Shown here in pieces: positions 52,895 to 61,315 of a stretch of DNA of 64,000 nucleotides; the first letter of the stretch is position 1; each line of letters begins with the position of its first letter. Origin of the DNA: Halomonas sp. (lineage in GTDB: Bacteria; Pseudomonadota; Gammaproteobacteria; Pseudomonadales; Halomonadaceae); the NCBI RefSeq assembly GCF_029263665.1, contig NZ_JAJUFQ010000008.1, forward strand, positions 111,846 to 175,845, in the 5' to 3' direction. The notes below the pieces were generated by a model that was given only the letters and a program-made list of their open reading frames with translations, searched no databases and was not told the DNA's origin. The position numbers were made by a program, and so were the translations under genes.

Positions 52895-53146
52895 ATGGTA
52901 TGCGTGTGTCTGATTGATTTATTTGTCAATATCTCCGTTTTGATGTTGTCGCCTCCAGCGACTATCGGAAGCAGTTGCAGCAGCTGTTGCTCAACGCGCC
53001 AATGGGCATTTTTGCTTGGGCGCTTTGCTGATTGCTATGACACCATTCTGATCGATATTCCGACGAGATCTGCAGAGCTTTGAGGCCGAGTGGATTGCCG
53101 ATCGCGGAGAATGTCGTAGTGCTCTCAAGTGTTGCGCAGACCGATT
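52895..53146 (+). pseudogene. Decayed fragment resembling a ParA/MinD-type ATPase
   Basis: Pieces in shifting frames read SSDYRKQLQQLLLNAPMG, then ADCYDTILIDIPTRSAEL, then LPIAENVVVLSSVAQTD. The middle piece looks like the Walker B strand (YDxILIDxP) of ParA-like ATPases, and the last like the following VLxxVxQTD strand. Stops and frame changes separate them. The match is weak and the parent gene cannot be named. Lies directly after the tRNA-Asn genes, a common integration region. Confidence 0.35.
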
Positions 53147-53207
53147 AGGTGCCGACATCAATGACGTGACTGTCGGGTCCTTCATCACACATTTTCAATG
53201 ATCCACT

Positions 53208-53232
53208 CAAACGCCCTCCGGGGCGTTTTTTT
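53208..53232 (+). terminator. Rho-independent terminator
   Basis: AAACGCCC pairs with GGGCGTTT around a TCCG-like loop and runs into seven T. Could end the tRNA-Asn transcript or the lost gene of the relic. Confidence 0.85.
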
Positions 53233-53322
53233 ATTTCAGGATTGATTCCTGTCGAGGTACTGCGCACAGGACGTTATCGGCTGGCCATCATGGGAAGATA
53301 TGTCGAGTAGCCTAGTAAAAGC

Positions 53323-53979
53323 TCAAACACCGGGTGCACGACTGAACATTAAGCGTCCGCCCACAAATATGTATAGCATGCCAGTCATCGACTGGATGGT
53401 TCTCCAAACTGTCGGGCGACGAAGCCATTTTGTTGTTCGCTCCACGGTCAGAACGACACAGCCATAGAAGATGAGAGCAATCGTCGCGTGACTTGCTCCG
53501 AGTCCAAGCCCCGCAACCCAGGTTGCCGGTCCACTTGTGTCGAGAAACTGCGGGAATGCTGCCACGTAGAAGATCGCTGGTTTCGGGTTCAGAATGTTTG
53601 TCAGGAAACCGCGGAGGAAGCTTCGCCGTAGATCGAGCGAAGGCGTCATTGTCCCTCCTGGAACTACGGCAGGTACTGGACATCCCCTAACACTTGCGGC
53701 AAGGGCCTTGATACCCAGCCAGATCAGGTAGCTGGCCCCGGCGATCTTCAGGATGGAAAACAACATCGCGGAAGCCATGATGATGGCACCCACTCCGATG
53801 AGTGCCAAGGACGCATGAACCATGATCGCTGCGCAAAAACCCGCGGTCATCATTAGTCCTGCATACCGTCCGTTCGTCGGCGTAGCCTGGATCAGAAGAG
53901 CTAGGTTGACACCAGGCGATACCACGATGAGCGTCACGATCGACAGGAAGACGAGATAGCTATCGAAGCCAAGTGGCAT
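53323..53979 (-). CDS. LysE-family amino acid exporter
   Basis: RhtB/LysE-type translocator of 218 residues with about six helices: LVFLSIVTLIVVSPGVNLAL at the N-terminus (the PGP-like motif reads SPGVN), the second signature AGASYLIWLGIKALAASVRG, and FLRGFLTNILNPKPAIFYVA in the middle. Exports an amino acid or related compound. Single gene; upstream 53980-54162 holds no other gene, and the catalase gene is on the same strand further upstream. Confidence 0.92.
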   Translation of the reverse strand: MPLGFDSYLVFLSIVTLIVVSPGVNLALLIQATPTNGRYAGLMMTAGFCAAIMVHASLALIGVGAIIMASAMLFSILKIAGASYLIWLGIKALAASVRGCPVPAVVPGGTMTPSLDLRRSFLRGFLTNILNPKPAIFYVAAFPQFLDTSGPATWVAGLGLGASHATIALIFYGCVVLTVERTTKWLRRPTVWRTIQSMTGMLYIFVGGRLMFSRAPGV

Positions 53980-54162
53980 TTGTGACGCTCCACTGTAGAG
54001 GACTAGAAAACGAGCTTACTAGCTTAGTGAATTGAAGCCCCATCGCAACTCCAGGGCTGGTAATCAGGGAACTAGGCCCGCAGGCCAGGTAGAGCAAGCA
54101 AATAGGCCCACCAGCAATAAGCTGGCAGGCCTTCATGTGTGGACTGTCGAAAGCGTTGTGCA

Positions 54163-55623
54163 TCAGCCGCGTTGTTGCTTTACACCCTGCTCGATACGTT
54201 CGCCAAGCGTCTGGTCGACGTTCTTCCAGTAGGCAAAGGCACGCTCCAGCACCGGTTCGGTGACACCACCGCAAAGGTGCCCAACCACGTTGGAGACCAG
54301 ACGATCTCGCGCGGCTGCATCCATCACCTTGTTGACCAGCACATTGGCTTGGCTGAAATCGTCATCGTTCGGACGCAGCGTGTAAGCTGCGCGCACGAAC
54401 TCGCCGTCGGAGGACCAAACCGCATCCTCAGGATAGCGCTCGGGATCAGCCTTGGGGCCGCCTTTGCTGTTCGGCGCATAGACTGGATCAGAAGCATTGT
54501 GGATACGCATGGTGCCACCCTTGCTGAAACTGTGCACGGGGCACTTGGGTGCATTGACCGGAATATGCTTGTAATTGACGCCGAGACGCGCGCGGTGTGC
54601 ATCGGAATAGGAAATGGAACGTGCCAGCAGCATCTTGTCCGGCGACAGCCCGGTACCCGGCACCATGTTGTTGGGCTCGAACGCCGCCTGTTCGATTTCG
54701 CTGTGGAAATCGGTAGGGTTGCGATCCAGCGTTAGCTTACCGACCGGAATCAGCGGGTAGTCTGCATGTGGCCAGACCTTGGTGAGATCGAAAGGGTTGA
54801 TGTTGTAGGTCTTGGCATCCTCGAACGGCATGATCTGCATTTTCAGTGTCCAGCTCGGATAATCGCCGCGCTTGATCGCTTCATACAGGTCACGACGATG
54901 ATAGTCGGCATCGGTACCGGCCATCTGATCCGCCTGTTCCTGGGTCATGCACTTGATGCCCTGATCGGTCTTGAAGTGGTACTTGACCCAGAAACGTTCT
55001 CCCTGGGCATTGGTCCACATGTAGGTATGGCTGGAGAAACCATCCATGTGGCGCCAGGTGGCCGGGATTCCGCGATCACCCATCAGCCAGGTGACCTGGT
55101 GTGCGGATTCTGGTGCCAGCGTCCAGAAGTCCCACTGCATGTCGTTGTCGCGCAGTCCATTATCGGCGCGGCGCTTTTGGGAGTGGATGAAGTGCTGAAA
55201 CTTCATCGGGTCACGCATGAAAAAGATGGGGGTGTTATTCCCCACCATGTCGAAATTGCCTTCCTCTGTATAGAACTTCAGCGCGAAACCACGCGGGTCG
55301 CGCCAGGTATCCGGGCTGCCGGCTTCCCCTGCGACGGTGGAAAAACGGATCAGCACATCCGTTTTGGTGCCTTTTTGTAGAAACTTGGCTTTGGTGTACT
55401 TGCTGACATCTTCCGTGACTTTGAATTGGCCGAAAGCTCCGCCCCCTTTCGCATGTGGTTGACGGTCCGGAATCATTTCTCGGTTGAAGTTCGCCATCTG
55501 CTCCATCAGGTAGTGATCATGGAGCACGATAGGACCGTCAGCCCCGACGGATAGTGAAAACTCTTCGCTTGATACGGGCATGCCCGAATCGTTAGTCGTA
55601 GGTTTGCGATTGTCTTGAGTCAC
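54163..55623 (-). CDS. katA: Monofunctional haem catalase (small-subunit type)
   Basis: Decomposes hydrogen peroxide in the cytoplasm. With the start chosen it has 486 residues, normal for clade 3. Distal histidine H57 in [19 protein letters not shown], asparagine in [20 protein letters not shown] and the proximal tyrosine region [21 protein letters not shown] prefer the GTG at 55623, which follows AGGAG by seven to eight bases, to ATGs further upstream. The name katA is by type, not proven orthology. It is followed on the same strand by the LysE gene after about 180 bases. Confidence 0.93.
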   Translation of the reverse strand: MTQDNRKPTTNDSGMPVSSEEFSLSVGADGPIVLHDHYLMEQMANFNREMIPDRQPHAKGGGAFGQFKVTEDVSKYTKAKFLQKGTKTDVLIRFSTVAGEAGSPDTWRDPRGFALKFYTEEGNFDMVGNNTPIFFMRDPMKFQHFIHSQKRRADNGLRDNDMQWDFWTLAPESAHQVTWLMGDRGIPATWRHMDGFSSHTYMWTNAQGERFWVKYHFKTDQGIKCMTQEQADQMAGTDADYHRRDLYEAIKRGDYPSWTLKMQIMPFEDAKTYNINPFDLTKVWPHADYPLIPVGKLTLDRNPTDFHSEIEQAAFEPNNMVPGTGLSPDKMLLARSISYSDAHRARLGVNYKHIPVNAPKCPVHSFSKGGTMRIHNASDPVYAPNSKGGPKADPERYPEDAVWSSDGEFVRAAYTLRPNDDDFSQANVLVNKVMDAAARDRLVSNVVGHLCGGVTEPVLERAFAYWKNVDQTLGERIEQGVKQQRG

Positions 55624-56585
55624 GATGATATCTCCTCTTTTCATTATGACGCGGCTTTCCATGACCTTGTAGATGAGCTGGCTATCCCGCTGGCAGACAA
55701 CTTTGAGCAGCGCTCATTCATCCACGTCACATCTAAGGTAGGAAACCAGAAAAGGGATGCCAAGGACCATGCATCAGCACTCGTTGAGTTTCAGCTACTC
55801 ACAAGCGCCGACAGATTCACATTGATCGTAACGGCTCCCTTCTGGTCGTGCTTCTGCTACCCCGACTGCGATGAAACGAAAGCAATTATGAAAACAACGC
55901 ATCAACGTTATTCCATGAAGCAAGCGGAAAAAAAGAAAAGATATTCCACGTGAACAACGTTGTATATGAAGAGCCATGTTTTCCATTGTTAGAACGCTTC
56001 ATGTTAAGCGTGATAGGGTTCTATCGCTTAAATCAATGAATAACCAGTGTCGTTATTGAGTGAATACAAGAAGAAAGATCAACTCTTCAAGCAGATTTCG
56101 AAAAAGCCCAAGGCCTTGGAAAGCGATCAGTACTTGAGAGGCTGGCCTCCTTTACTGAAGAACAGCAGCAGGTCTCCCATTCATATCTGGATGGAGCCCA
56201 CCTCCTTTCTATCTCGAAAACCTGGTGTGTTCTTCGGCATTTTCATGTAACCACCGCGAACCGAAAGAGATGGATTTTGAAGAGGGTGAATGGAAAAGTT
56301 CAGATTGTCTGTCGCTTGCCTTTTCATTATTTAAAATTCAATAGTGCTTTGGTGTGGCAATATGGGCTATCACATTTTGGAGTCAGGTTATTATATTTTC
56401 TTGATTTGAGTGGAATAAGATGAACGAAGGGCTTATTTTCATCATTGAAAGTGATGGTCAAATTCCCAGATTCAGATATATGCTAAAAGATTTGGATGGC
56501 TAATATGGAACTTGGGCATACTATGACGATAGAGTCGGTTTCAATTTTTAATTGATCAATATATTAACTCTACTGGGAGGAATTA
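55624..56585. other. Low-GC region without a clear gene
   Basis: Contains the catalase promoter at its left end. A reading frame on the plus strand from about 56065 to 56422 (VLERLASFTEEQQQVSHSYL onward) is open for ~115 codons without a usable ATG, and a 27-codon frame starts at 56420 (MNEGLIFIIESDGQIPRFRY). Neither matches a family I know. Composition is AT-rich compared with flanks, consistent with decayed imported DNA. Confidence 0.5.
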
Positions 56586-57068
56586 ATGAAAAATGGCCTA
56601 TTCAATAAAATCAGTCGTAGTGTAACGGCTGAATGGATTGCTCCCCTGTTGATTACGCTCACGGTCGGCGCTGCGCCCTCCATAGCTCTTGGCCAGGATG
56701 CCTTTCCCGACCGCTCTCTGTCTATTGTCGTGGCGTTCGGGAAGGGAGGCGTCTCTGACATCACTGCGCGTATCATTGCCGACCCCCTCGGTAAAGCTTT
56801 AGGGAATCGTGTATTAGTCAAGAACATGCCTGGTTCTTCCGGCGCGGTCGCGTCACAGTATGTGCTTCAAGCAGGCAGCGACGGCTATACGCTGCTGAAT
56901 ATGGGCAACGCTGCGACGATTCGGGCCACGTTGATGCCCAATTTCGAACCGGACCAACTTCGTGAATTTCAGCCTGTAAGCCCCATTGCCAAATTTGGAC
57001 TCGTAGTGGTGACTGCGCAGGATTCTGAAATCGATTCGATAGGAGACCTGTCAGCGCGCAGGAGTTAG
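56586..57068 (+). pseudogene. N-terminal half of a TctC/Bug-type substrate-binding protein
   Basis: Tripartite tricarboxylate transporter receptor, but truncated: 160 residues instead of ~320. The signal peptide ends near ALGQDAFPDRSLS; the fold begins LSIVVAFGKGGVSDITARII and LVKNMPGSSGAVASQYVLQA, and homology stops at IDSIGDLS. The last three codons come from joined DNA, followed by a stop. GGGAGG precedes the ATG, so the fragment may still be translated, but it cannot bind ligand. The junction at about 57052 leads directly into an integrase fragment. Confidence 0.85.
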
Positions 57069-57372
57069 GCGAAATGACCGGCTGTTCAATGTCAATCGGT
57101 CTTCACAACGTCATCGGCGCATTGAAATGGATGTCAATCAGGTAGAGCGCTTCTTTAAGCGCCTTTCTGGCTTCTGTGGAGAAAAAATTTCTCCACACCG
57201 ATATCGACATACGCTAGCAACTGACCTAATGGAAGAGCCTGAGAGGAACATAAAATTGACCCAAATGATATTGGATCATGCCAGCATCGGGACAGCGCTG
57301 CGTCAAACCCAGGCGCTTATGGCCGAATACAGTGTGAGCCAGGAGGATATCGCGCTGGCTGATGTTGATATG
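57052..57372 (+). pseudogene. C-terminal fragment of a tyrosine recombinase (phage-type integrase)
   Basis: In a frame open from before the junction: NDRLFNVNRSSQRHRRIEM, VERFFKRLSGFCGEKISPHR, YRHTLATDLMEEPERNIKLT and MILDHASIGTALRQTQ. The HxxRH and LxHAS motifs of the catalytic domain are recognisable, but the expected catalytic tyrosine about nine residues after HAS is replaced by glutamine, and the N-terminal half is missing. Inactive remnant of an integrated element. The open frame continues to 57747 with no family match; that part overlaps the convergent lipoprotein gene from 57622. Confidence 0.75.
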
Positions 57373-57621
57373 CCCATCGCGGAGGCCAGCTCTGGAAAGA
57401 CGCCGCCACGCTATGTGCGGCTCCCTGAATCGCTGGTCTGTCACGCCTTTGGCACTAGCACTGTCCATGCACCATTCTGTGACGAAAGAGGGCGCATCCA
57501 TGGGGCGAGTTCATCGGGCCCCGATGCCGTGACAGCCGCGGCGTATGCCTTTGCAAAAAGCGTAGGAGGGGGGGGCAGGCTCGGGAGATGTTGCTCATCT
57601 CTCGAACCTGAAGGGCAGGCA

Positions 57622-59442
57622 TCAATCCTGCAACGGGATATCGAACGAATAAGTGGCGTGGGAGACGGGTCCCTTGTCAATAAACAGGAATCCCACCGGT
57701 TTATCGTAAAAGTGGTAGGCGCGCCGAGGCCAACTGCCATCGAATGAATGACGCACTTCGGCGATTCTCTTCAGGTAGTGGCCTTCCGCGTCGCGAGCGA
57801 GCACCAGGTCCGGGACTTGATTGTCCGCCGCTGAAGGACCGAACAGCGTCTGCCCATACATCTCATAGTTTTCGGGCAGGTCATCAACAGAAACCCAACG
57901 CACGTCGATTTCCGGCAGCATCAAGATATCGAGTTCACCACGAACACGTACTGCGGGCTGTTTAAAGCTTTCCGGGTAATACTCAATTCTATTGACCGTG
58001 AATCTCACTGGCCCATCTCGTTCCTGCGGATCGTATTCGAACACCGGCTTGCCTTCCTTATCGAGAAAGGTAAGCTCCCGCACCTGATTGAAACGATCGA
58101 AATCTGACATCAGGCGATTACTCATCTGATCCGGAAAATGAAAGTACAGCATGTTGAGTTTTTCGTCCGCCAAGCCGGGATTTCCCCCTTCCTTGCGCTC
58201 GACCTTGATAGTCTGATCCAACAAGCCAGGATCCGCTTCCAGCGGCTGATCCAGTTCCCAGTCACTGGCGGTGTGATCATACACTCTGGTCCGTACGCCA
58301 AAGGCTTGCGGCTTATCCTGATTGTCCGGTACGTTGAATTGCACTGGCGCCAGATCCAGCGGCACAGACAGGGTTGTCTCGCCGATGAAACCGGGCAAAA
58401 ACACTTGCACCTGTTCCACCGTGCCGCGGAATGCCACCTCCACATACAGTTGCCGATCGGCATCGTCCAACATGGCCTGCTGTTGCCCCTGTATACGCTG
58501 TTCTAGGGGCTGATCCTTCAGCTCCCCGGATTTAGCCGCATCAATCAATTGATCCAGCATTTCGATGATCTGTTCATCATCACCGGCCGGCCCTTTTCCT
58601 GTATTGCTACGTGACAAGAACGAACCAGTGCTGTCACGGGCTTCTACCTCGACCTGGTCAAGCAAGGACAGTGCTTTTTCAACCGACACGTCTTCTGGCA
58701 CTTTAAACAGCAGTCGTACCCGGTGTCCTTCAACCTCCTCCAAAGTGATGCGCCACCCTGACACATCGTAATGGTTGCCCACATCGGAAACTGAATAATC
58801 GACTTCTGGCAATGACTCCGGCACGGTCAAGATCATCTCTCCGCGCGCCCTTGCCACCGGTGGTGGCGGTGGCGGCACCTGGCCGATGGGCAGGTTCACG
58901 TGTTTCTTCAACTGGGTGGTAAACCTATGAGCAGAGGAATCCCACAACGCCACTGGAATCAGATTACTCTGGTCGGTGAACGGGTCCTGCTCCACTACAG
59001 GCAGTTCAGTGCCGTCTGCCAGTGTCACTTGTTTCCAGTTGATACTGAAATCAAAGGGGTATGCGAACGGCAATATAAGCTCCGCCTCCTGGGGACGATA
59101 GCGCACATCAGTGGTCAGCAGCACACCGGCGGCCAACTGATCGGCCATATCCTTCGTGTCTTGATAATCATCCAGGATCGTGTATGGCGAGATGTGATAT
59201 TGGACCTTTTTAGGGGGTATCCGACGCTCCAGGTCTCCCTCGCGAATCCAGAACATGAGACTGGCCAACTGCGTCAGTGCTTCCTTAACGTCCTGATCAG
59301 AAATAGATGCGATCTTTGACTGGTACTCCTCCTTCTGTTCAGCAAGCTCCTGTCGCTGCTCTTCCAGAGATTTCTCCGAACAGCCCGCTGACAACACCAC
59401 CAGGAATGGCAGCCATAAAAACAATAACGACACTTTGTGCAT
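57622..59442 (-). CDS. Large lipoprotein of unknown function
   Basis: 606 residues with a lipoprotein signal MHKVSLLFLWLPFLVVLSAG and lipidated cysteine C21 (LSAGC). A short coiled coil follows (residues 24-60, LEEQRQELAEQKEEYQSKIA), then beta-rich sequence with a poly-proline patch QVPPPPPPVARARG near residue 200. A helix rich in Gln/Leu lies near 310-345, followed by another beta-rich half. No catalytic motif was recognised. The ATG at 59442 follows CGAGG; two upstream in-frame starts lack a site. It stands alone between relics. Probably sits in the periplasmic face of a membrane; function unknown. Confidence 0.75.
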   Translation of the reverse strand: MHKVSLLFLWLPFLVVLSAGCSEKSLEEQRQELAEQKEEYQSKIASISDQDVKEALTQLASLMFWIREGDLERRIPPKKVQYHISPYTILDDYQDTKDMADQLAAGVLLTTDVRYRPQEAELILPFAYPFDFSINWKQVTLADGTELPVVEQDPFTDQSNLIPVALWDSSAHRFTTQLKKHVNLPIGQVPPPPPPVARARGEMILTVPESLPEVDYSVSDVGNHYDVSGWRITLEEVEGHRVRLLFKVPEDVSVEKALSLLDQVEVEARDSTGSFLSRSNTGKGPAGDDEQIIEMLDQLIDAAKSGELKDQPLEQRIQGQQQAMLDDADRQLYVEVAFRGTVEQVQVFLPGFIGETTLSVPLDLAPVQFNVPDNQDKPQAFGVRTRVYDHTASDWELDQPLEADPGLLDQTIKVERKEGGNPGLADEKLNMLYFHFPDQMSNRLMSDFDRFNQVRELTFLDKEGKPVFEYDPQERDGPVRFTVNRIEYYPESFKQPAVRVRGELDILMLPEIDVRWVSVDDLPENYEMYGQTLFGPSAADNQVPDLVLARDAEGHYLKRIAEVRHSFDGSWPRRAYHFYDKPVGFLFIDKGPVSHATYSFDIPLQD

Positions 59443-59907
59443 GAAAAAAACCTCGGAAATGGCAAACATCTAGATCGGAGCTCAGAAGGTTTCTGCAAGA
59501 GTTTTCGTGCTCACTTGCCTGAGTTTCATCACAGAACCGCTTGGGGAACTGGAGGCACTATTCACCCGAGGCATATTCAGTGTGATGTGTGATGGAGGCA
59601 GTTGGGACTTGGTATCGGGAGCATAACCCTTCCTGCCAGCTTCCTACTATCTACTATATGAGTAGATCGAAGTTGACCTCTTAAGGTAATAGCAGTGCAA
59701 GTGCCCTCTATGGTGAAGTGATTGAAGAGAGGACGAGGCGCTCAGTCTGAACCGCCCATTCCCTGACTTCATGTGAGTACTTCTTTGATGTTGTCACCAC
59801 TCTATCCTCTCAAGAAATGGAGTCTCCGGGAATCCCGGGGCGGTTCACCGATACTGCAGTGGCGGTTCAGTAGCGCAAGCACTCAAACGGTTAAACTGAA
59901 TCCTGTA
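59443..59907. other. Intergenic region between lipoprotein and LysR relic
   Basis: Holds the lipoprotein promoter region on the minus strand. Contains a short dyad CTACTATCTACTATATGAGTAG near 59645 and CCGGGAATCCCGGGG near 59828. No gene that I can support; reading frames here are weak. Confidence 0.45.
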
Positions 59908-60663
59908 TTAAACACTATTTCTGATGCTGCTTTTCAATACCTCACTCAGTTCTCTCTCGAGATGTTGTGTCACGATCCTGACAGCCTCCAAAAAGTCTTC
60001 GGGAACATCCGCAGTCCTATACACCATGGCTATCTCGTACGGAATGGGAGTTCCTTCACCCGTTGGATACACGAATCGCAGACCTTTAGGGGGCGATATC
60101 CCAAGTTGGAGGCTCGGCATGAGGGTGATTCCAACCCCACCTGCGACCAGTCCTGCGGTTGTATACATAAGACGTGCATGTTGGGCCACGCGGGGGCTAA
60201 AACCCGCTGCCGCGCACGATTTAAGTATCAGGGAGTGCATTCCTGGCCCATAGTGAGCGGGAAAAGTAACCCAAGGATCACCAGCGAACTCGACTAACCT
60301 CGCTCGTTGCTGTGTGGCGAGCCTATGTGACTCTGGTACGGCCAGCAGCATATGTCCATGAAATATAGGTTCGACACATATATCTGTAGCCACGTCACCG
60401 ATCGGAAGGACAAGCAAGCCGAAATCAAGCCGATCTTTCCACAGTGCATCTAGCTGATCTGCTGTTGTTGCTTCTTCCAGATAAAAATCTACATCGGGAC
60501 GCTGTTGCTTGTATCGAAGCAGGATCTGCGGCAGAAGTCTTGGGATGACGCTATCTACAAATCCAATACGCAATGTTCTGGCTTTCCCCAAGCTAGCTTG
60601 CCGCGCAGCTTGTACGGCGCGATCAGCTTGCTCTAGAGATAGTGACTCCTGCTCAATGTCCAC
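59908..60663 (-). pseudogene. LysR-type regulator lacking its DNA-binding domain
   Basis: Residual 251 codons contain the linker helix and the complete effector-binding domain (LRIGFVDSVIPRLLPQILLR, DQLDALWKDRLDFGLLVLPI, GLVAGGVGITLMPSLQLGIS). The first ~65 residues, carrying the helix-turn-helix, are absent. The break at about 60663 is where IS30-like debris begins on the other strand, so an insertion probably removed the 5' end. A short ATG start exists (MDIEQESLSLEQADRAVQAA), but such a product could not bind DNA. Confidence 0.85.
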
Positions 60664-60743
60664 AAAATATGACCACCACTGCCAGTGTCATGGTGAGAAA
60701 AACACGGCCTGACTTCGCCTCCATGTTATTCATGTCCAGACTG

Positions 60744-60950
60744 GCCCTGCCTTCCAGCCAAAGAGGAACCAACGAGCCCTCCAATGACCTGTTGCGACAA
60801 TGCATTCCAAAGGAAACCGATTTTCGGCAGATCACAGATGCTGAGCTGCGAGCGCTGGTAAAGAAGTTGAATGACCAGAAAATGGTGTGGTTATCGGACA
60901 TCAGTACAGGTATTCCTGTGGAATGCACTGGTGCTGCACGTATTGGTTGA
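60744..60950 (+). pseudogene. IS30-family transposase C-terminal remnant
   Basis: PSSQRGTNEPSNDLLRQCIP followed by KETDFRQITDAELRALVKKL matches the conserved QRGTNExxNxLLRQxxPK segment near the end of IS30 transposases. At about 60872 the frame shifts, and TRKWCGYRTSVQVF continues the usual RxCLGYRTPxEVF in another frame. Only the last ~70 residues remain. No inverted repeats were found. Confidence 0.8.
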
Positions 60951-61315
60951 GCTCAGGCGACAAGGCCGTTGATGCTGTTGATTTGAAATTAATTAGCTTA
61001 CTATATATGTCCGGCGCAGACGTCAGCAAAGTTGCGGCTGTTGAGCGAATGCTCTGGCTTTCCAGTCAAGCCTTCCTCAGGTCGTCATCCTTGGAAATCT
61101 CTATTGCCTCCTGTCAAGACCAGAAGCCATTGATGTGATGCACAGGCTATGAAGTCAGGCTTCATGGTGCAAACCGCATATTGGTTTGCCAGTTTCTGGC
61201 TACGCTTATGGGAGGGGGCGCATCCGGCAGTGCTTTCGGGTACAAGCGGATGTTACGCAACTGACACCTATAACAAAAACATGGACGCTATAATTCACTA
61301 ATAGGAGCAAGGGCA
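60951..61315. other. gcd upstream region with decayed sequence
   Basis: Holds the gcd promoter at its right end (TATAATTCAC near 61290 may be a -10 region). The left part contains no identifiable gene. A dyad GAAGTCAGGCTTC occurs near 61151. Confidence 0.45.

Noticed and set aside
55615..55953. 112-codon plus-strand frame upstream of the catalase gene
   Set aside because: Overlaps the catalase start region, lacks a ribosome site and resembles no family; treated as chance.
57373..57747. Remainder of the frame containing the integrase fragment
   Set aside because: No recognisable homology after the integrase motifs, and the end overlaps the well-supported lipoprotein gene.
52560..61300. Attachment-site duplicate of the tRNA-Asn 3' end bounding the island
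   Set aside because: I read the right-hand part for a CTACTCGGGGAGCCA-like word and found none.
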